Assembly (NCBI GenBank): GCA_026018925.1
Contig: JAKSZU010000026.1
Coordinates: 19,882,759-19,946,758 of the forward strand
DNA length: 64,000 bases
Source of the DNA: Tupaia tana
Taxonomy: Eukaryota; Chordata; Mammalia; Scandentia; Tupaiidae
Direction of reading: 5' to 3'
Positions 10,817 to 21,904 of the stretch are shown piece by piece. The translations under genes and the position numbers were made by a program. Numbering within the stretch: the first letter of the stretch is position 1; the number at the start of each line of letters is the position of its first letter. The notes beneath the pieces were generated by a model. That model was not told where the DNA came from, ran no database searches, and saw only the letters and a list, made by a program, of their open reading frames with translations.

Positions 10817-13119
10817 AGAAGTGGGGGAGTGGCCTGAGGTCCGTGACAGGCAGGCCACATCGGGAGGTTAGAGTGCAAAGGCCACAGGGGCCTGGAGCAC
10901 CGGGCAGGCAGTCCGGGCAAAGGGCCGGGGGGCTTCCCAGAGTAGGTGGTCCTGGCTGAGCCCAGAAGCTGTGTCCCCACCTGGCAGGCCGAAGCCGAGC
11001 CTGGCTGTGGCCCGCGAGCGCCGCGCTGCCCTCCGGCACATGTGGGTCCATGCACTGACACTGAGGCCTGCTCCGTGCTCTGCCCTGGGAAGGCCGGCCG
11101 AGTCCTCTGGGGACGTTATCTAAACAGCCGCTTCCAATTCCAGCCATAAAGCCAGGAACTTGGGGAGCCGGAAGATAGAGTTGCTCTTCTCCTGGACAGC
11201 CCATAAATCAAAGCATCTGTCTGTGAAGGCACCGCAGGCCCAGGCGCCTCCCTGAGCCCAGCTGCGTGGTGTGGTGGGGTCAGGAGGCAGCCTCGACCTT
11301 CAGGACCAGCGGGCGGGAGCCGGCGATGGGCCGTGTGGCCTGCCGGGGACGAGGTCTCACATCCATTCGAACCTGCACTGGCTTCCAGCAGGACGGCTCC
11401 TCCCTCCCTAGAACCAGAGATGGAAAGGCCTTTCCTAAGTCCGGCCGACCCATGGAAGGACCCAAGGAAGGAGCAGAAGGTTTGTAAAAGTCACTCCGAC
11501 CTTCCGGCACCAGACCGCCACCTGCCTCTGGACACCCCCGGCCACAGGACACCCTGTGAGTGTCCGCTGAGTGAGTGAACGAACGTGCGGCTCCTACAGC
11601 TCCAGAGCCTGCACTGTGCTCCAACGCCCAGAGCCCCTGGGAGTTCTCAAAGTCGTGTGCTGGACGACCCCACCCTGACTCTGGCCTGCAACGCACTCCC
11701 GGGGGAGGGCACGGGGGTTCACTACTCTACGGAGCAATGGAAGCCCCACGCCAGCAGGGGCAGGGCCTGGCAGGGGCCTGCCCTGGGACCCTCAGCGGTC
11801 ACAGCCTTCTTGAACCCGTCTCCCGGCACCACCATCTTCCCAGGCCACTGGAGCGGGCCAGGAAGGCCACGCGAATCACCCAGCTTGTTTCTGCTGTCGA
11901 TCCTCGCTCCAACCCCGCGAGGACAGCCTGAGTCCCACCTTGCACTGTGACGGGCAAGCACGGAGGTGGTGCCATCACCTGAGGCCACACAGCCCAGCCT
12001 GGCGGCCTCTGAGACTAGGGCTCAACCCTGGCACCCGCCTGCTTCCTGAGCTCGTGAGCTTGGACGACACTCCAGCCCTGCGCAGGGCAAGGTCTCGGGG
12101 AGGATGCCAGGGCCCTGGGAAGGCATGGCGGCAAATCCCAAGGTGGTTCCTGGATCCATAACCTGGGCAGAGGATGAGGGAGGCAGCGTGGGCACGGGAA
12201 GACCTCTGTGGGACCTGGGGCCAGGCAGGCACTGCCTGCTACCTGAACGCCGTTAGCGGGTGCCAGGGCAGCCCTCAGAGAGGGCCAGAGGGTCCTGGAT
12301 CCGGGCCTGCACTCACCTCTGGGCCCCCAACCCTGTGCTCCCCGGGGGAGCAGTTCCCCCATCTGGGCACCGAAGGCTTGGGCAGAATGGCCTCCACCTT
12401 CTGAGTCTGTGAAGAGCTGCCTTCAGACTCCGAGTCCCACAGTGCTGGCACACAGCGTGCCTTCCCCCGAGGCCGGACCGGCCAGTCTCCCCTTCCTTCA
12501 CTGTTTATGCAGACACGCCCACGGAACCGTAAACACGCGGAAACGTTTACACGGCCAGCCTGGCCCCGGGTTCCTGGTTCACTTAGGCAAATGTGTTTAT
12601 CTTTCCTTTCTGCGGCTCTTTCTTGGCCCCGTCTTCCTTGGGGCACTGCGCTGTTAGCATCGCCTGGGCACGAGGACGAGGGCTAACTGGGCCCGCGGGG
12701 ACCGAGAGCCTGCGCCAAGGTCATTGTGGAGGGTGTGGGGGTGAGTGCGCGTGGCAGGGGCCCAGGGCGTCGGCCGGTCCCAGGGGCCTCGGTTATCTCT
12801 GCTCCAGACCCCGAGCTATGGGCACTGGCCCTGCTCCCCGGACAAGGTCACCCCTCCGGTGACAAGGAGAGCTGGGGGAATCCGGGTAGCCCCTGGCCAG
12901 CCCCACTCGGCACTGCCATCTCGAGAAGCCGTTTCCTGGGTGTGCACTCACGTGCGTGCATCCCATTTAGGGGCACGCTGAAGCCAACACCGAAAACGAA
13001 ACACACCTTTCAGAGCTCAGCGGGGGAAGACTCACGGCGCTGCCACCGCCTGCCCCTCCTCCCCTCCTGCAGCCCCCTCCCAGCACAGCCCCGTCTGGAT
13101 GTGCAGACAGGAGCCCTGG
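10817..13119. other. Long GC-rich stretch, no gene recognised
   Basis: Within it, 11935-12050 (GAGGCCACACAGCCCAGCCTGG then AGGGCTCAACCCTGGCACC) resembles the antisense-MIR-type pattern of old mammalian repeats, at low confidence. The rest is unique; many frames are open on both strands because stop codons are rare in GC-rich DNA. Confidence 0.4.
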
Positions 13120-13235
13120 CACTGCGTCCTTCCTCGGGGCCTTTGTACAGGGTGTCCCCTCTGCCTGGGCCAGGTGGACTCGGTGTTCCAGAGAGCCCAG
13201 CTCAAACATCACTGTCCCCAAAGCCCTAAAGCATA
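13120..13235 (+). mobile_element. L2 fragment
   Basis: GGGGCCTTTGTACAGGGTGTCCCCTCTGCCTGGGCC, then CCCAGCTCAAACATCACTGTCCCC, follows the L2 3' untranslated region (TGTTCCCTCTGCCTGGAATG...CAGCTCAAATGTCACCTC). Confidence 0.55.
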
Positions 13236-13529
13236 GGGAGTACGTGTGTGTGCCCCTCCCCAGGACTGGAGGGCTCCCATGTGACAGCAGCCCACCCCTG
13301 GGCAGTCAGAGAGCCGCCCCAGGCACCCCCTCCCTGCCCTGGCCCGTAGTGAAGGAGCCTGCAGACAGGACTGGGCTCAAGGACACCACGTGCATGACAG
13401 GGACCGCGCAGCCACAGTACGCCTGCTCGGGCGTCCTCGCCAGCTCACCGGCTCCCGGCCCCTTCCATGAATGGTATCTCTGGGGCACTGGTTCTGGCCC
13501 TGACCCAGTGTCAGCCCAGGTTCCTGCTT

Positions 13530-13660
13530 CTAGCTGGGAGGAGGAAGTGAGGGGTGGGGGGGTCACAACAAGGAGGGGGGAGGGGGGAAGACGCAGGCAG
13601 GCTGGAGGAGGGAGGGAAGGAGGGGGAGAGGAGGGAGGGGAGACGCAGGCAGGCCAGCAA
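13530..13660 (+). repeat. Purine-rich GGGAGG tract
   Basis: About 130 bp are nearly all purine on the plus strand (GGAGGGGGGAGGGGGG, GGAGGGAGGGAAGGAGG), with AGACGCAGGCAGG-type strings repeated on either side. The mirror-like purine runs could form triplex (H-) DNA or G-quadruplexes; that is inferred from base order alone. Confidence 0.7.
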
Positions 13661-14094
13661 GGGGCAGAGTGCGGAGGGGTGGCCACAGCCCAGGGAGCGT
13701 CTGGAGCCCTCGCCCAGCACTCTAGCCGAAGGGAGGGCCGCGGCTGCCAGGCCCCACAGCAAGGCCAGGACCAGAAGGTAAACAAAGACGTGCTCTTGCC
13801 GACAGGAAGGACCCAGGCAGGGTGATGCAGGAAAAAGACAGGGTTTCAGGCTTGTGAATGGAGAGCCCCCAAGACAGCCCCAGGCCCAGGGAAGTCGGGG
13901 GACTGGCGGATGCTCTGCCTGGCTGTCCAGGGCTGCTGCTAGGCCCGCCCTGCCGTTCCCCTAGTAGCGCTGACCAGATGCCCTCTGCAGAGGTCCCGAG
14001 CACCCTCCCTTCTTCTGGCAGAGCCCCCGACCTCCACCCCGGACCCCAGGCACGGAGAGCTCAGGCAGTGGGTGACGAGTGGTCTTTCGCAGGC
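13661..14094. other. Unique GC-rich sequence, no gene recognised
   Basis: No repeat or coding exon was recognised between the purine tract and the AT-rich island to the right. Confidence 0.4.
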
Positions 14095-14300
14095 CTGCGG
14101 CGGGGCGGTGGGCGGCGCAGGCTGGGAGGTGTCTGCAGACTTATTTATAGCCCAAGCAGCCCGCCCTCCTGCCCACCCGCCCCTACTGGGGCTTTTCAAT
14201 CGTGTCTATATTTATCGCCCAAAGCCGTTGGGATAATGGCAAGGCCAGAAATAGCCTGGAAGACATTCACGTGAAGATGACGGGCAGGTCCCCGGCTCCC
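14095..14300. promoter_or_regulatory. Candidate enhancer with MEF2-type site
   Basis: A perfect match to the MEF2 consensus YTA(A/T)4TAR, TTATTTATAG, lies at 14141-14150. A near match, CTATATTTAT, is at 14206-14215, and an E box CACGTG is at about 14269. These AT-rich motifs stand out in otherwise GC-rich DNA and are free of repeat signatures. MEF2 plus E-box clusters occur in muscle, heart and neural enhancers; whether this one is active is an inference. Confidence 0.35.
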
Positions 14301-14965
14301 GGCTGACCTCGCCCCTGCATCTGCCGCTGGGCGGTGGGGGACGGGGAACAGCTGGATGGGCGGGGAGGCGTCCGCAGCCAGATGGGAACAACATAATCCC
14401 TCTCTTCCCGCTGGCCTCGGCCCTCTGAAGTGATGCAGGGGACACGTCCAGAGTGATACAGCACGGCCTGGGGGCCTGGGGCGCAGGGAGACCAAAGGTG
14501 ACACGGTTCCTGACGTCAACGTGCTAATCAGAGCGGACCGGCCAGCTCCGGGGGGGGGGGGGGGCACAGCAGCAGCCACGGCCTCACGAAAGCAGGTCAC
14601 TCCTGCACCAGGGCTGTGGGGAGACGCCCTTCTGCCTGCTCCTTGCAGCTGGACTAGGGAGCCGACCAGCCATGGGGTGGGGACCCCGAATCTGCCCGCC
14701 CACCTCCAGGCCGTGAGGACGATGCAGGTAACTTAGCAGAGGGGGACCATCGGGGCAGCCAGTGGGCCCAGGCCTGCCCCTCAGCGCCAGGGCCCACCTG
14801 CCACAGTGCAGGACCTCCTGGAAGGCAGGGAGGCGGCGGGAGGGCCCTGTCCTCTGAGTGAGGCAAACCTCACCTCGGATCAGACCCCGTCAGCAACGAG
14901 GGGGCAGTGCACAGAGGGCCCAGCCCTCCGGAGGCTGAGCGTCTTCACCTCAGAACGGAGAGGCT
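14301..14965. other. Unique GC-rich sequence with a G12 run
   Basis: A 12-base G homopolymer lies near 14551-14562. No gene or repeat family was recognised in the remainder. Confidence 0.4.
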
Positions 14966-15207
14966 GGGCCGGCTGGTGGTGTGCAGGTTAAGGCGCTGGA
15001 CCCCACGTGGCCTACTGTGACCGTTCAAGCCCCACACTCAGCAGCTTGAACAACACACCGGGTGGGTGCGCATGCGTGCCCAAAATCCCGAGGGAAGGGT
15101 GGAGGACGGGGACTGCGGTGTGGCCGTTCCCCTGGGGGGATGCTTTCTCACTGTCCCAGTCACTCTCTGTCTGCAGTGAGCACACATGCCCTCTGGCAAA
15201 ATTTTAA
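14966..15207 (+). mobile_element. tRNA-derived SINE, long form
   Basis: It begins GGGCCGGCTGGTGGTGTGCAGGTTAAGGCGCTGGACCCC, with an eroded B box (CCGTTCAAGCCCC). The tail ends CCCTCTGGCAAAATTTTAAA, so the poly(A) has decayed. Confidence 0.85.
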
Positions 15208-15214
15208 ACACCAG

Positions 15215-15845
15215 AAACGCGTCGGTGAAAGTTCACAGCAGCTCTGCTCCCAACCGTGAGAAGGCAGAGACGCCCCGCGTCCACCAGAGGAGGGCAAAGG
15301 CAGGGTGTGGTCTGCCTCACAGGGAAATACGGTTCCTCCCTAAAAAGGAACGCAGGTGCCAGGCCCGTGGTCCCTTGTAACGCACTGCGTACAGAAGCCG
15401 GAGCCCCCATGGTGACCACAGCTCGAATCCCCAGCCCGGTCAGCCCGAACACCAGGCACGAGGGCCCAGGCCACGACGGGCAGGACTGCGGGAAGAGGAC
15501 TCGGCCGCCCAGACCTTGCGGAAGGCGTCCTCCCCTTCTCTCACGCCCATGTGCACGCTCTGTGCTCCGGGCTCCATCTGAACGTCGCAGGAGTGAAGGC
15601 CAGCACGGGCGACAGTGTAGACGAACCTCGGAAACACCAACGCCCACATCTCCCAGGACGCCGTGGCAGGAAATGTCCAAAACAGGCAAATTCAGACACA
15701 CAGCCGACCAGGAAGTGCCCGGGACTACTGGCCAAGGGCTACAGGGTCCTTCTGGGGCGACAGAACGTTCTAGGTTCCTGGGTGAGGCCGCACGGCTTGA
15801 GAACACTAAGTACCACAGGACTGGACACCTGCAGGCGTGGAGCTG
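15215..15845 (+). mobile_element. Old L1 fragment (end of ORF2 and 3'UTR)
   Basis: GTTCACAGCAGCTCTGCTCCC...AAGGCAGAGACGCCCCGCGTCCACCAGAGG corresponds to the L1 string GTTCATAGCAGCTTTATTCAC...AAAGGTGGAAACAACCC...GTCCATCAACAGATG, heavily diverged. Later landmarks (AGGAAATGTCCAAAACAGGCAAATTCA, GAACGTTCTAGG, AACACTAAGTACCAC) appear in the expected L1 order. No intact reading frame remains. Confidence 0.6.
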
Positions 15846-16010
15846 CGGCCCGAATGCGTTGTCGGGGGACACAGCTGTGAAAGCCCAGCGGTGTGCAAGG
15901 CCAGGGTGGCTGGGACACCCGGGTGGCCGGGCACCCATGGGGCTAACTGCCTGCTCCTTGGGGTGGGGAGGGAGGGCTACTGGACCCGGCTACTGCGTCA
16001 TGCATGCTCG
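15846..16010. other. Unique GC-rich sequence
   Basis: Nothing was recognised between the L1 fragment and the 32-bp array. Confidence 0.4.
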
Positions 16011-16262
16011 CTGGGCCTGGTTCCTGCGGCGCACACTGCTTGCTGGGCCCGACTCCTGCGGCGCACACCGCATGCTGGGCCCAGCTCCTGTGGCACACAC
16101 CGTACACTGGGCCCGGCTCCTGTAGCACACACTGCACGCTGGGCCCGGCTCCTGTGGCGCACACTGCTTGCTGGGCCTGACTCCTGCAGCGCACACCGCA
16201 CTCTGGGCCTGGCTACTGCGGCGCACACCGCACGCTGGGCCCGGCTCCTGCGGCGTGCGCCA
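16011..16262 (+). repeat. 32-bp tandem repeat, about eight units
   Basis: Units start with CTGGGCC at 16011, 16043, 16075, 16107, 16139, 16171, 16203 and 16235, an exact 32-bp spacing. Each unit has the order CTGGGCCYGGCTCCTGYGGC then GCACACYGC. Units differ by several substitutions but no indels, so the array is old or lightly homogenised. Confidence 0.95.
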
Positions 16263-17049
16263 GCAGCTTCCCACCTCTCCACCTCTGTCCCCTGCTTCCT
16301 GGGGCAGACCCAGGGACTGAGCCAGAACAGCAGGGGAGACAGGTCTGGGCACACCCACCTGGGCGGGGGCAGCCTCACACCACCCCTTGCACTGTGCCAT
16401 GGAGCCCCAGGACCCTGGGCCCAGAAGCCTTTCCCGACTTCACAGGGACAGGGGCCAAGTGCTGGGTGAGCCCGCGCCCCACGCTGATGCCCATCGGAGG
16501 GGGAGGGCCGGCTGGGGACACAGACATCTCCCCACAGCCCCGGCCGCTCCGCTCCACTCGTTTTAGGAAAGCGCTGTCTCTTCGTCTCTTCGTCTCTTCG
16601 TCGAGCTCCGCGCCAGGCCAGGGGCTCCGGGCCGACCTGCTCCCTCACACTCGCCTTTGGTCACATCTTTTCCGATTTAGGCCATCTCTGGGAGACGTTC
16701 TGAGGGTTCCGGAAAACCGTGCCCCCGGCTGTGCCCTTGCAATGGGACGGGACAGCGGGCCTCTGGCCACTCTGTGATGCAGGGCGAGGTCCCTCCTGCT
16801 GAGACGCCACCTCGCTGCTCCCACCGGCCCCTTCTCACCGGGCCACCCTGCTTCTTGGTTCCGTCTGATCCCCTCGTCTCCAGTAAAGGGTCAGGACGAG
16901 AATGTGCCGTGTTTCCTGAGAGCGTCGTGTGAGTGCGACGGAGCGGGGCGGGCTGGCTGAGAGGAGGGCCCTGACGGCCAGGCTGCGGGTGTGGAGGGAG
17001 AGCATGCTCAGGAAGCACGGTCGGGACACCACACTCACTTTTCTCTTAC
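16263..17049. other. Unique GC-rich sequence, no gene recognised
   Basis: A short TCTCTTCG triplication lies near 16578-16602. No exon or repeat family could be supported. Confidence 0.45.
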
Positions 17050-17222
17050 TGCTTTTTAAGAATTATTTACTTTATTAATTATTATCATTATTTTTAATCT
17101 GATGAGAGAAAGACAGAGAGAGAAGGGGAAAGTGAGAAAGCAAACTGCTAGGTTCGGAACTCGAACCGCAGTGGGCCACGTGGGAGTCCAGCGCCTTACC
17201 CACCACGCCACCTGCCGGCCCC
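17050..17222 (-). mobile_element. tRNA-derived SINE, short form
   Basis: On the minus strand the head GGGGCCGGCAGGTGGCGTGGTGGGTAAGGCGC and B box GGTTCGAGTTCC are joined directly to a tail TTGCTTTCTCACTTTCCCC...TCTGATTAAAAATAATGATAATAATTAATAAAG. The GAGAGGAGAATGGAG body of the long form is absent. Confidence 0.85.
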
Positions 17223-17524
17223 GACTCTTATTTATTTCCATCTAGCGCGGAGCAGCTCAGGCAGACGAGGTGCTTCACGCACGTTCCCTGCACGACCGCC
17301 CTACCTAAGGCTGCAGCCACCTGGGGCCTGGCTCCCAGAAAGTTCCTTGGAGCCTGCGCTGTGGGGACAAGCTGGCCAGCCCCCTTCTCTCAGAAAAGCC
17401 GACGCCGAGAGGGAGGTGTGCCTCCCCCGGGACCTGCGCCCACTCCCACTCTGGGTACAGCACCCACCCTGTGTCCCGGAGCAATGTCCACACCTGAGGG
17501 TCTCCGCAGAGATGCCACGAGCCC

Positions 17525-17681
17525 CCATGGCGCAACCCCTTCTCCTCTCCTCCGTCCTGGCAGGATTTGGGGCGTGCATGCACATGCATCTGCGTTTTTG
17601 AATCCACTGGGGCTGGGATTTGAACCACTGTCAGTTCTGTAGGATCCAGCTCCCTTAACTACTTAGCCACAGGGCTGGCCC
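17525..17681 (-). mobile_element. tRNA-derived SINE, 3'-truncated older copy
   Basis: The inverted head AACTACTTAGCCACAGGGCTGGCCC and inverted B box GGGATTTGAACCACTG are present. Sequence left of about 17525 no longer matches the tail, so the 3' part is lost or too diverged to follow. Confidence 0.7.
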
Positions 17682-20285
17682 TTGAGAACCTTCTTTTAAA
17701 CAGGGGTGACCCTCAGAGATTCCTTTGGACTCTACCTTTGAAACAGACCTGGAGCTGAGCACCCCACCGCTCCACACCAGGACCCTGGCCTGAGCACCCA
17801 CCAGCTCCCCCCACACCCGGCCAGTCTGCTCTCAGCATGGGAGCCGGAAACTTTCCTCCTACAGCGTATCTCAGCTCCCGGAGCCCACCCCTCAACTGTC
17901 CCTCAGAGCCAAGGACAAAGGGTCGAAGTTCGGCCCTGCTCCGTGTGGACCCTGGTCACCCCTGGACGGCCGCTCTCCCCTCACTCACTGTCCAGTCTCT
18001 GGCACATCCTGGCCCTCCTCCCGTGCAGGGCTGCCTCCCTGCCCACAGGTCGCTTCCTCCCGGGATACCCCGGCGGCTCCCTGGCCTCCTCAGGCCATGG
18101 CTTGAAGGCCCGTCTTCCTGGCCGGCCGGAGGGGCTCTGGTCACCGCCGACACTTCGGTGCCCCGCCTATCCTACGCCTAGAATGCCTCCCCGAGGGCCA
18201 GGTTTCTAAGTGCTTTCTCACGTCCTCACACTCAGCTCCTAGGACCTAGGTGTGCACTGAAGGCGCTGGCCGGACGCCTTCCGACGCGCTGGGAGACCGA
18301 CCAAGCCGCAGGAAGGACGGACACCGGCCGGACGCGTCATCAGGAACCCCGAGGACTCCACGCCTAGACTGTTTCCAGGGACAATGCTGATTGTTCCAGG
18401 CAGAGCTCGCAACTCAGGAAGCGCGTGAAGGCACAGAGCAAGGAAGTGGCAGGGACACGGGCCAGAGCGCGCCTGCCGCTGCCCCGGCTACCGGGAGGGA
18501 CACGGGTCAGGCCGGCAGGCACTCCCAGGGCCCTCCTTCCAGGGGGTGAGGTCACTGGCCTCGGCTCCTTTGCTGTGCTGGGCGCCCACCGAGGGAGGGG
18601 ACGGGAAATACTGCGGCGGGGGCTCTGGTCGGAGCCGAGGGGCGGTGGGAACGGGAGGACGAGGATGAAGAAGGCCTGGGAAGGGACTCCCAGGGCAGAG
18701 AAGAGCCTGCAGGTGCAGTCTGGGCTCTGCAGGAGCCCCCGGCCCGAGGCAGCTCGCCCTCACTCCCGCCCCCAGCCTCGCACCCTCGCACGGCACCCTC
18801 CTGGCCCTGTGTGTCCCAGATCGGATCGCGGGAGCTGACACACGCGTGCCCCTCTGAAAGCATCGTGCAGGCCTCGACAGCTGCCCAAGAGCGGTGACCG
18901 GCCACTGGCCCCCCACGGCGGCCGACGGAGGGTGTCCTGGGAGATGGGCCTCCCTGGGCAGGCAGGGCAACCGCAGGGTGGTCCTGGCTCTCGGGAGGAA
19001 GATGGAAGTGGGCAGAGCCAGGCTCGGGGTGCAGCGCAGGGGAGGGGCGGCCCCGGGGAGTCTGCAGAAGGCCCTGGGTGCGGTGGGCGTGTCTCGAAGC
19101 ACATCGGAAAACAAAGCGTCACCCGGAGACAGCAGGGGACAGACCCTACTCAGCCCTCTCCCAGGCATGGTGGGGACAGCGAGGAGCTTGGGGCGAGCTC
19201 CCTTCCTGCCTGACAGACCGCAGGGCGCCTTCCCCTCAGCCCGCCCCGCTGCTCTGCTCCGGCTGCAGCACCCTAAGGGCCTTCGGGGCTGCTTTGTGCG
19301 TTCTACGCCTAGAATGCCTCCCCGTGGACCGCCCGGGGTCGCTCCGCAGGAGGGCTGGGGCCCAGCAGGGCGGGGAGGGCCGGGTGCAGGCTGTGCTGCT
19401 GGCGCTGCCTGGGACAGCTGCACCCCGGCCCGGAGCGGAGGCCAGCGTGGGGGTGCACGCGCCCAGGCCTGGGAAGCCCGCGTAGTGCTGCAGAGGCTCA
19501 GGCCGCTAAGAAGCCATCAGCGCTCTTCCTCCTGGGGACGGTGACCTCACCCTGGCCTGTCACAGAGACAATGGGAGGAAGCACCCCGCCCTGTGCAGCC
19601 GGGGGCAGTCGGGAAGGAAGGTGCAGTCTGGGCCCGGACCCTCCCTGCTGGGCTCCATCCCATCCCATCCCGATCCCGATCCCGATCCCGGATCCCAGCA
19701 GCTCTGCTCACTGACCAGAGGCAGCTTTACCTTTGCGGTGGGGCTGAGGGCAACTCTCCCGCCACCGCCCCTCTGGCACCCCGTTTGAAGCAGGCACCCT
19801 CTGTGGACGCCCCTGCCTCCGGGTCAGGCAGATGCAGAAGAAAGGCACCGGCTGCCCTGCCCTTCCCCACCTCAGGAAGGAAAGGCCCCTGTCCCTGCGG
19901 AGCAAGGAGCTTCCGGAACAATAAACCCGCTCCTTCAGCCCTTCCTCACGAGACGGGAGGGGCAGTTCTCAGCCCGGGGCCAGCTGCCTCGTGTCACCCA
20001 TGACTGTCACTACTCAGGGCCTGGCCAGGGCTTGACGGGCTCCGAGCCCCTCAGGGCCACACACTCCAAGGGAGCGGCCCTGGAGGTCCTGGGGCTGCCA
20101 CCGTGCAAGTCGGGGCTCATGGGGGTCATGGCACGCAGGTGCTGGGGGTGGGCACATGCCCTGGACCTGGGGGAAGGCACAGCGTGCACACACAACCCCG
20201 CATGGAAGGCTTCCCAGGCTGACGGCAGACACAGCCACCCCCGGGTCCCAGGGCAAGGGCTGCCAAGAAATCCAGCAGAGGTTCC
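17682..20285. other. Long GC-rich stretch, no gene recognised
   Basis: The sequence has raised CpG content and open frames to 311 codons on both strands, none with a recognisable domain. A 22-bp exact repeat, CTACGCCTAGAATGCCTCCCCG, occurs at 18172-18193 and again at 19303-19324; it may come from two L2-like pieces. A (CATCC)/(CGATCC)n pentamer-hexamer run lies at 19659-19695. Confidence 0.4.
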
Positions 20286-20390
20286 AGCAGTGGGGCGGCG
20301 GGGGGACAGTCGGGGACAGGAGGACAGTCGGGGGACGGTGGGGGGACAGTGGGGGACAGGAGGACAGTCGGTGGGGGGGGCGGCGGGAGC
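20286..20390 (+). repeat. G-rich minisatellite
   Basis: The string GGGACAGGAGGACAGTCGG occurs twice, about 42 bp apart, amid GGGGGGACAGT-type units. There are many runs of three or more G within 100 bp, so one or more G-quadruplexes could form on the plus strand. Confidence 0.85.
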
Positions 20391-21735
20391 ACCAGAGCTC
20401 GGGCTTCCTGTCAGGCACAGAAGGAGCCACTGTCTCCAAAGGCAAAGCTCCCACCCCCGGAGCCCAGGTTGGGAGGGCCAGGCTGAGCCTCAGGAGGACA
20501 GGAAAGGGGCACCCGGCTGCTCGAGGGCCTGGCCTGGGCGTCTTATCACATCTGCAATCCAAAGCTACAGGAGATACAGCCCCGGACTCTGCAGTCAGTG
20601 AAGAGAAGCCAGTGTTTGCGCGAAGCATGATCGATAAAGGCGATCTGCCTGATGTCAACCAAGAAACGTCAGGGTTTGGAGGAAAGGGAATGGCAACAAC
20701 GGCTCTGCACCCCCAAACTCCCGAGGCAGGGCTGGCCCGCAGGACCCCCGCTCTGCGAGGCTCAGGGGCCAACGTGCAGCAGCCTGGCTATACGAGGGTC
20801 TCACCTGAGTGTCTCAGAGGCTGTCGCCGTCCCTGTCGCAGGATGGGTGCTGGGGACCAGGACGCACATGCCGGCGTCCCGCAGGGAAAGCCCCGGGAGA
20901 GGAAGTGACACACCTGGACTCCACGCCGCACGCTGGCCCGCCTGGGAAAGTGCAGCACGGCCTCGTCTTGGGCAAGGCCAGAGACCAAAGTTCCAGTGGA
21001 TCCAGGAGGTCACCCAGTCCAGGGCTCGTGTTCCTAACTGGGGACTGGGGACGGAGGCCCCCGGCAAGGCCAGGGCCCCTCTGCTAGGGAAAACCCCAGG
21101 GAACCAGACAGACCCCGCCCCAGCTCGCAGAGGAAGTCCTTCTGTCCGAAGCCCGGCCCGGGCCTCTGAGCTCCTCACGGTGATCTCCACAAGGACTGGA
21201 GGACTCGGGACTGCAGAGGGGAGGCTGGGACGCAGCGCAGGGGGAGGAGTGGGAGAGTGGGGACGGCTACAGGTCTCCCTGTCAAACACCGAGTGCTTCT
21301 GTCCTGCATGGGATGACAAGGAGGACGCCCGCCTTCCCGGTGGCCTGCCCCTGGCTAGGCCGAGTGTGACCTGACGCCCACTGTGCCAGGAACCCAGGGC
21401 CAGAGCTGGGCGCACAAAGCTGAATGTTTAAGAGGGAGAAATGGATTTCCAGGGAGTCCTCGGCCAAGTCACCTTGGGATAGTCGCAGGACTCCTTGGGG
21501 GCCCGGGACAGCCCTTGGCCCACGTGACCACTTAGCATAGGCTCCTATCTGCCGGAGCCTCCAGTGACCGTGACAAAAAGGCAGCTCCCCTGTAGACCAC
21601 AGAGGCTGGGACTGCTCTAGGAAGCCAGGCCCAATTCCAGGGCAGCCCCAGTCGGAGGGCTGAGCCAGCACGGGGCTTCCAAGATGCCACTCCATGCCGG
21701 AGGGGCAAGTGGCTCACAGAGCTCCAGGGCAGACT
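20391..21735. other. Unique GC-rich sequence, no gene recognised
   Basis: A patch at about 20560-20700 is less GC-rich but has no recognisable coding content. No repeat family was assigned. Confidence 0.4.
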
Positions 21736-21904
21736 GGGTGCTGGGGACAGGGCACCGGGTGCTGAGGACGGGGCACCGGGTCCTGGGGACGGGGCACCGG
21801 GTCCTGGGGATGGGGCACCGGGTGCTGGGGACGGGGCACCGGGTCCTGGGGATGGAGCACCAGGTCCTGGGGACGGGGCACCGGGTCCTGGGGACGGAGC
21901 ACCA
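21736..21904 (+). repeat. 21-bp tandem repeat, eight units
   Basis: Units of the form GGTCCTGGGGACGGGGCACC follow each other in a strict 21-bp register; variants swap CC/GC in GGTCC and C/T in GACGG/GATGG. As 21 is divisible by three, each frame encodes a seven-residue repeat (GHRVLGT on plus, PRPQDPV on minus). I do not take this as evidence of a protein. Confidence 0.95.

Noticed and set aside
18172-19324. 22-bp exact repeat CTACGCCTAGAATGCCTCCCCG at 18172 and 19303 as a regulatory pair
   Set aside because: It resembles L2-derived TAGAATGCCCTCCC-type sequence, so shared repeat origin is the simpler explanation.
18488-19423. 311-codon minus-strand open frame
   Set aside because: The frame is Pro/Ala/Arg-rich with no domain, overlapped by other long frames on both strands; treated as composition.
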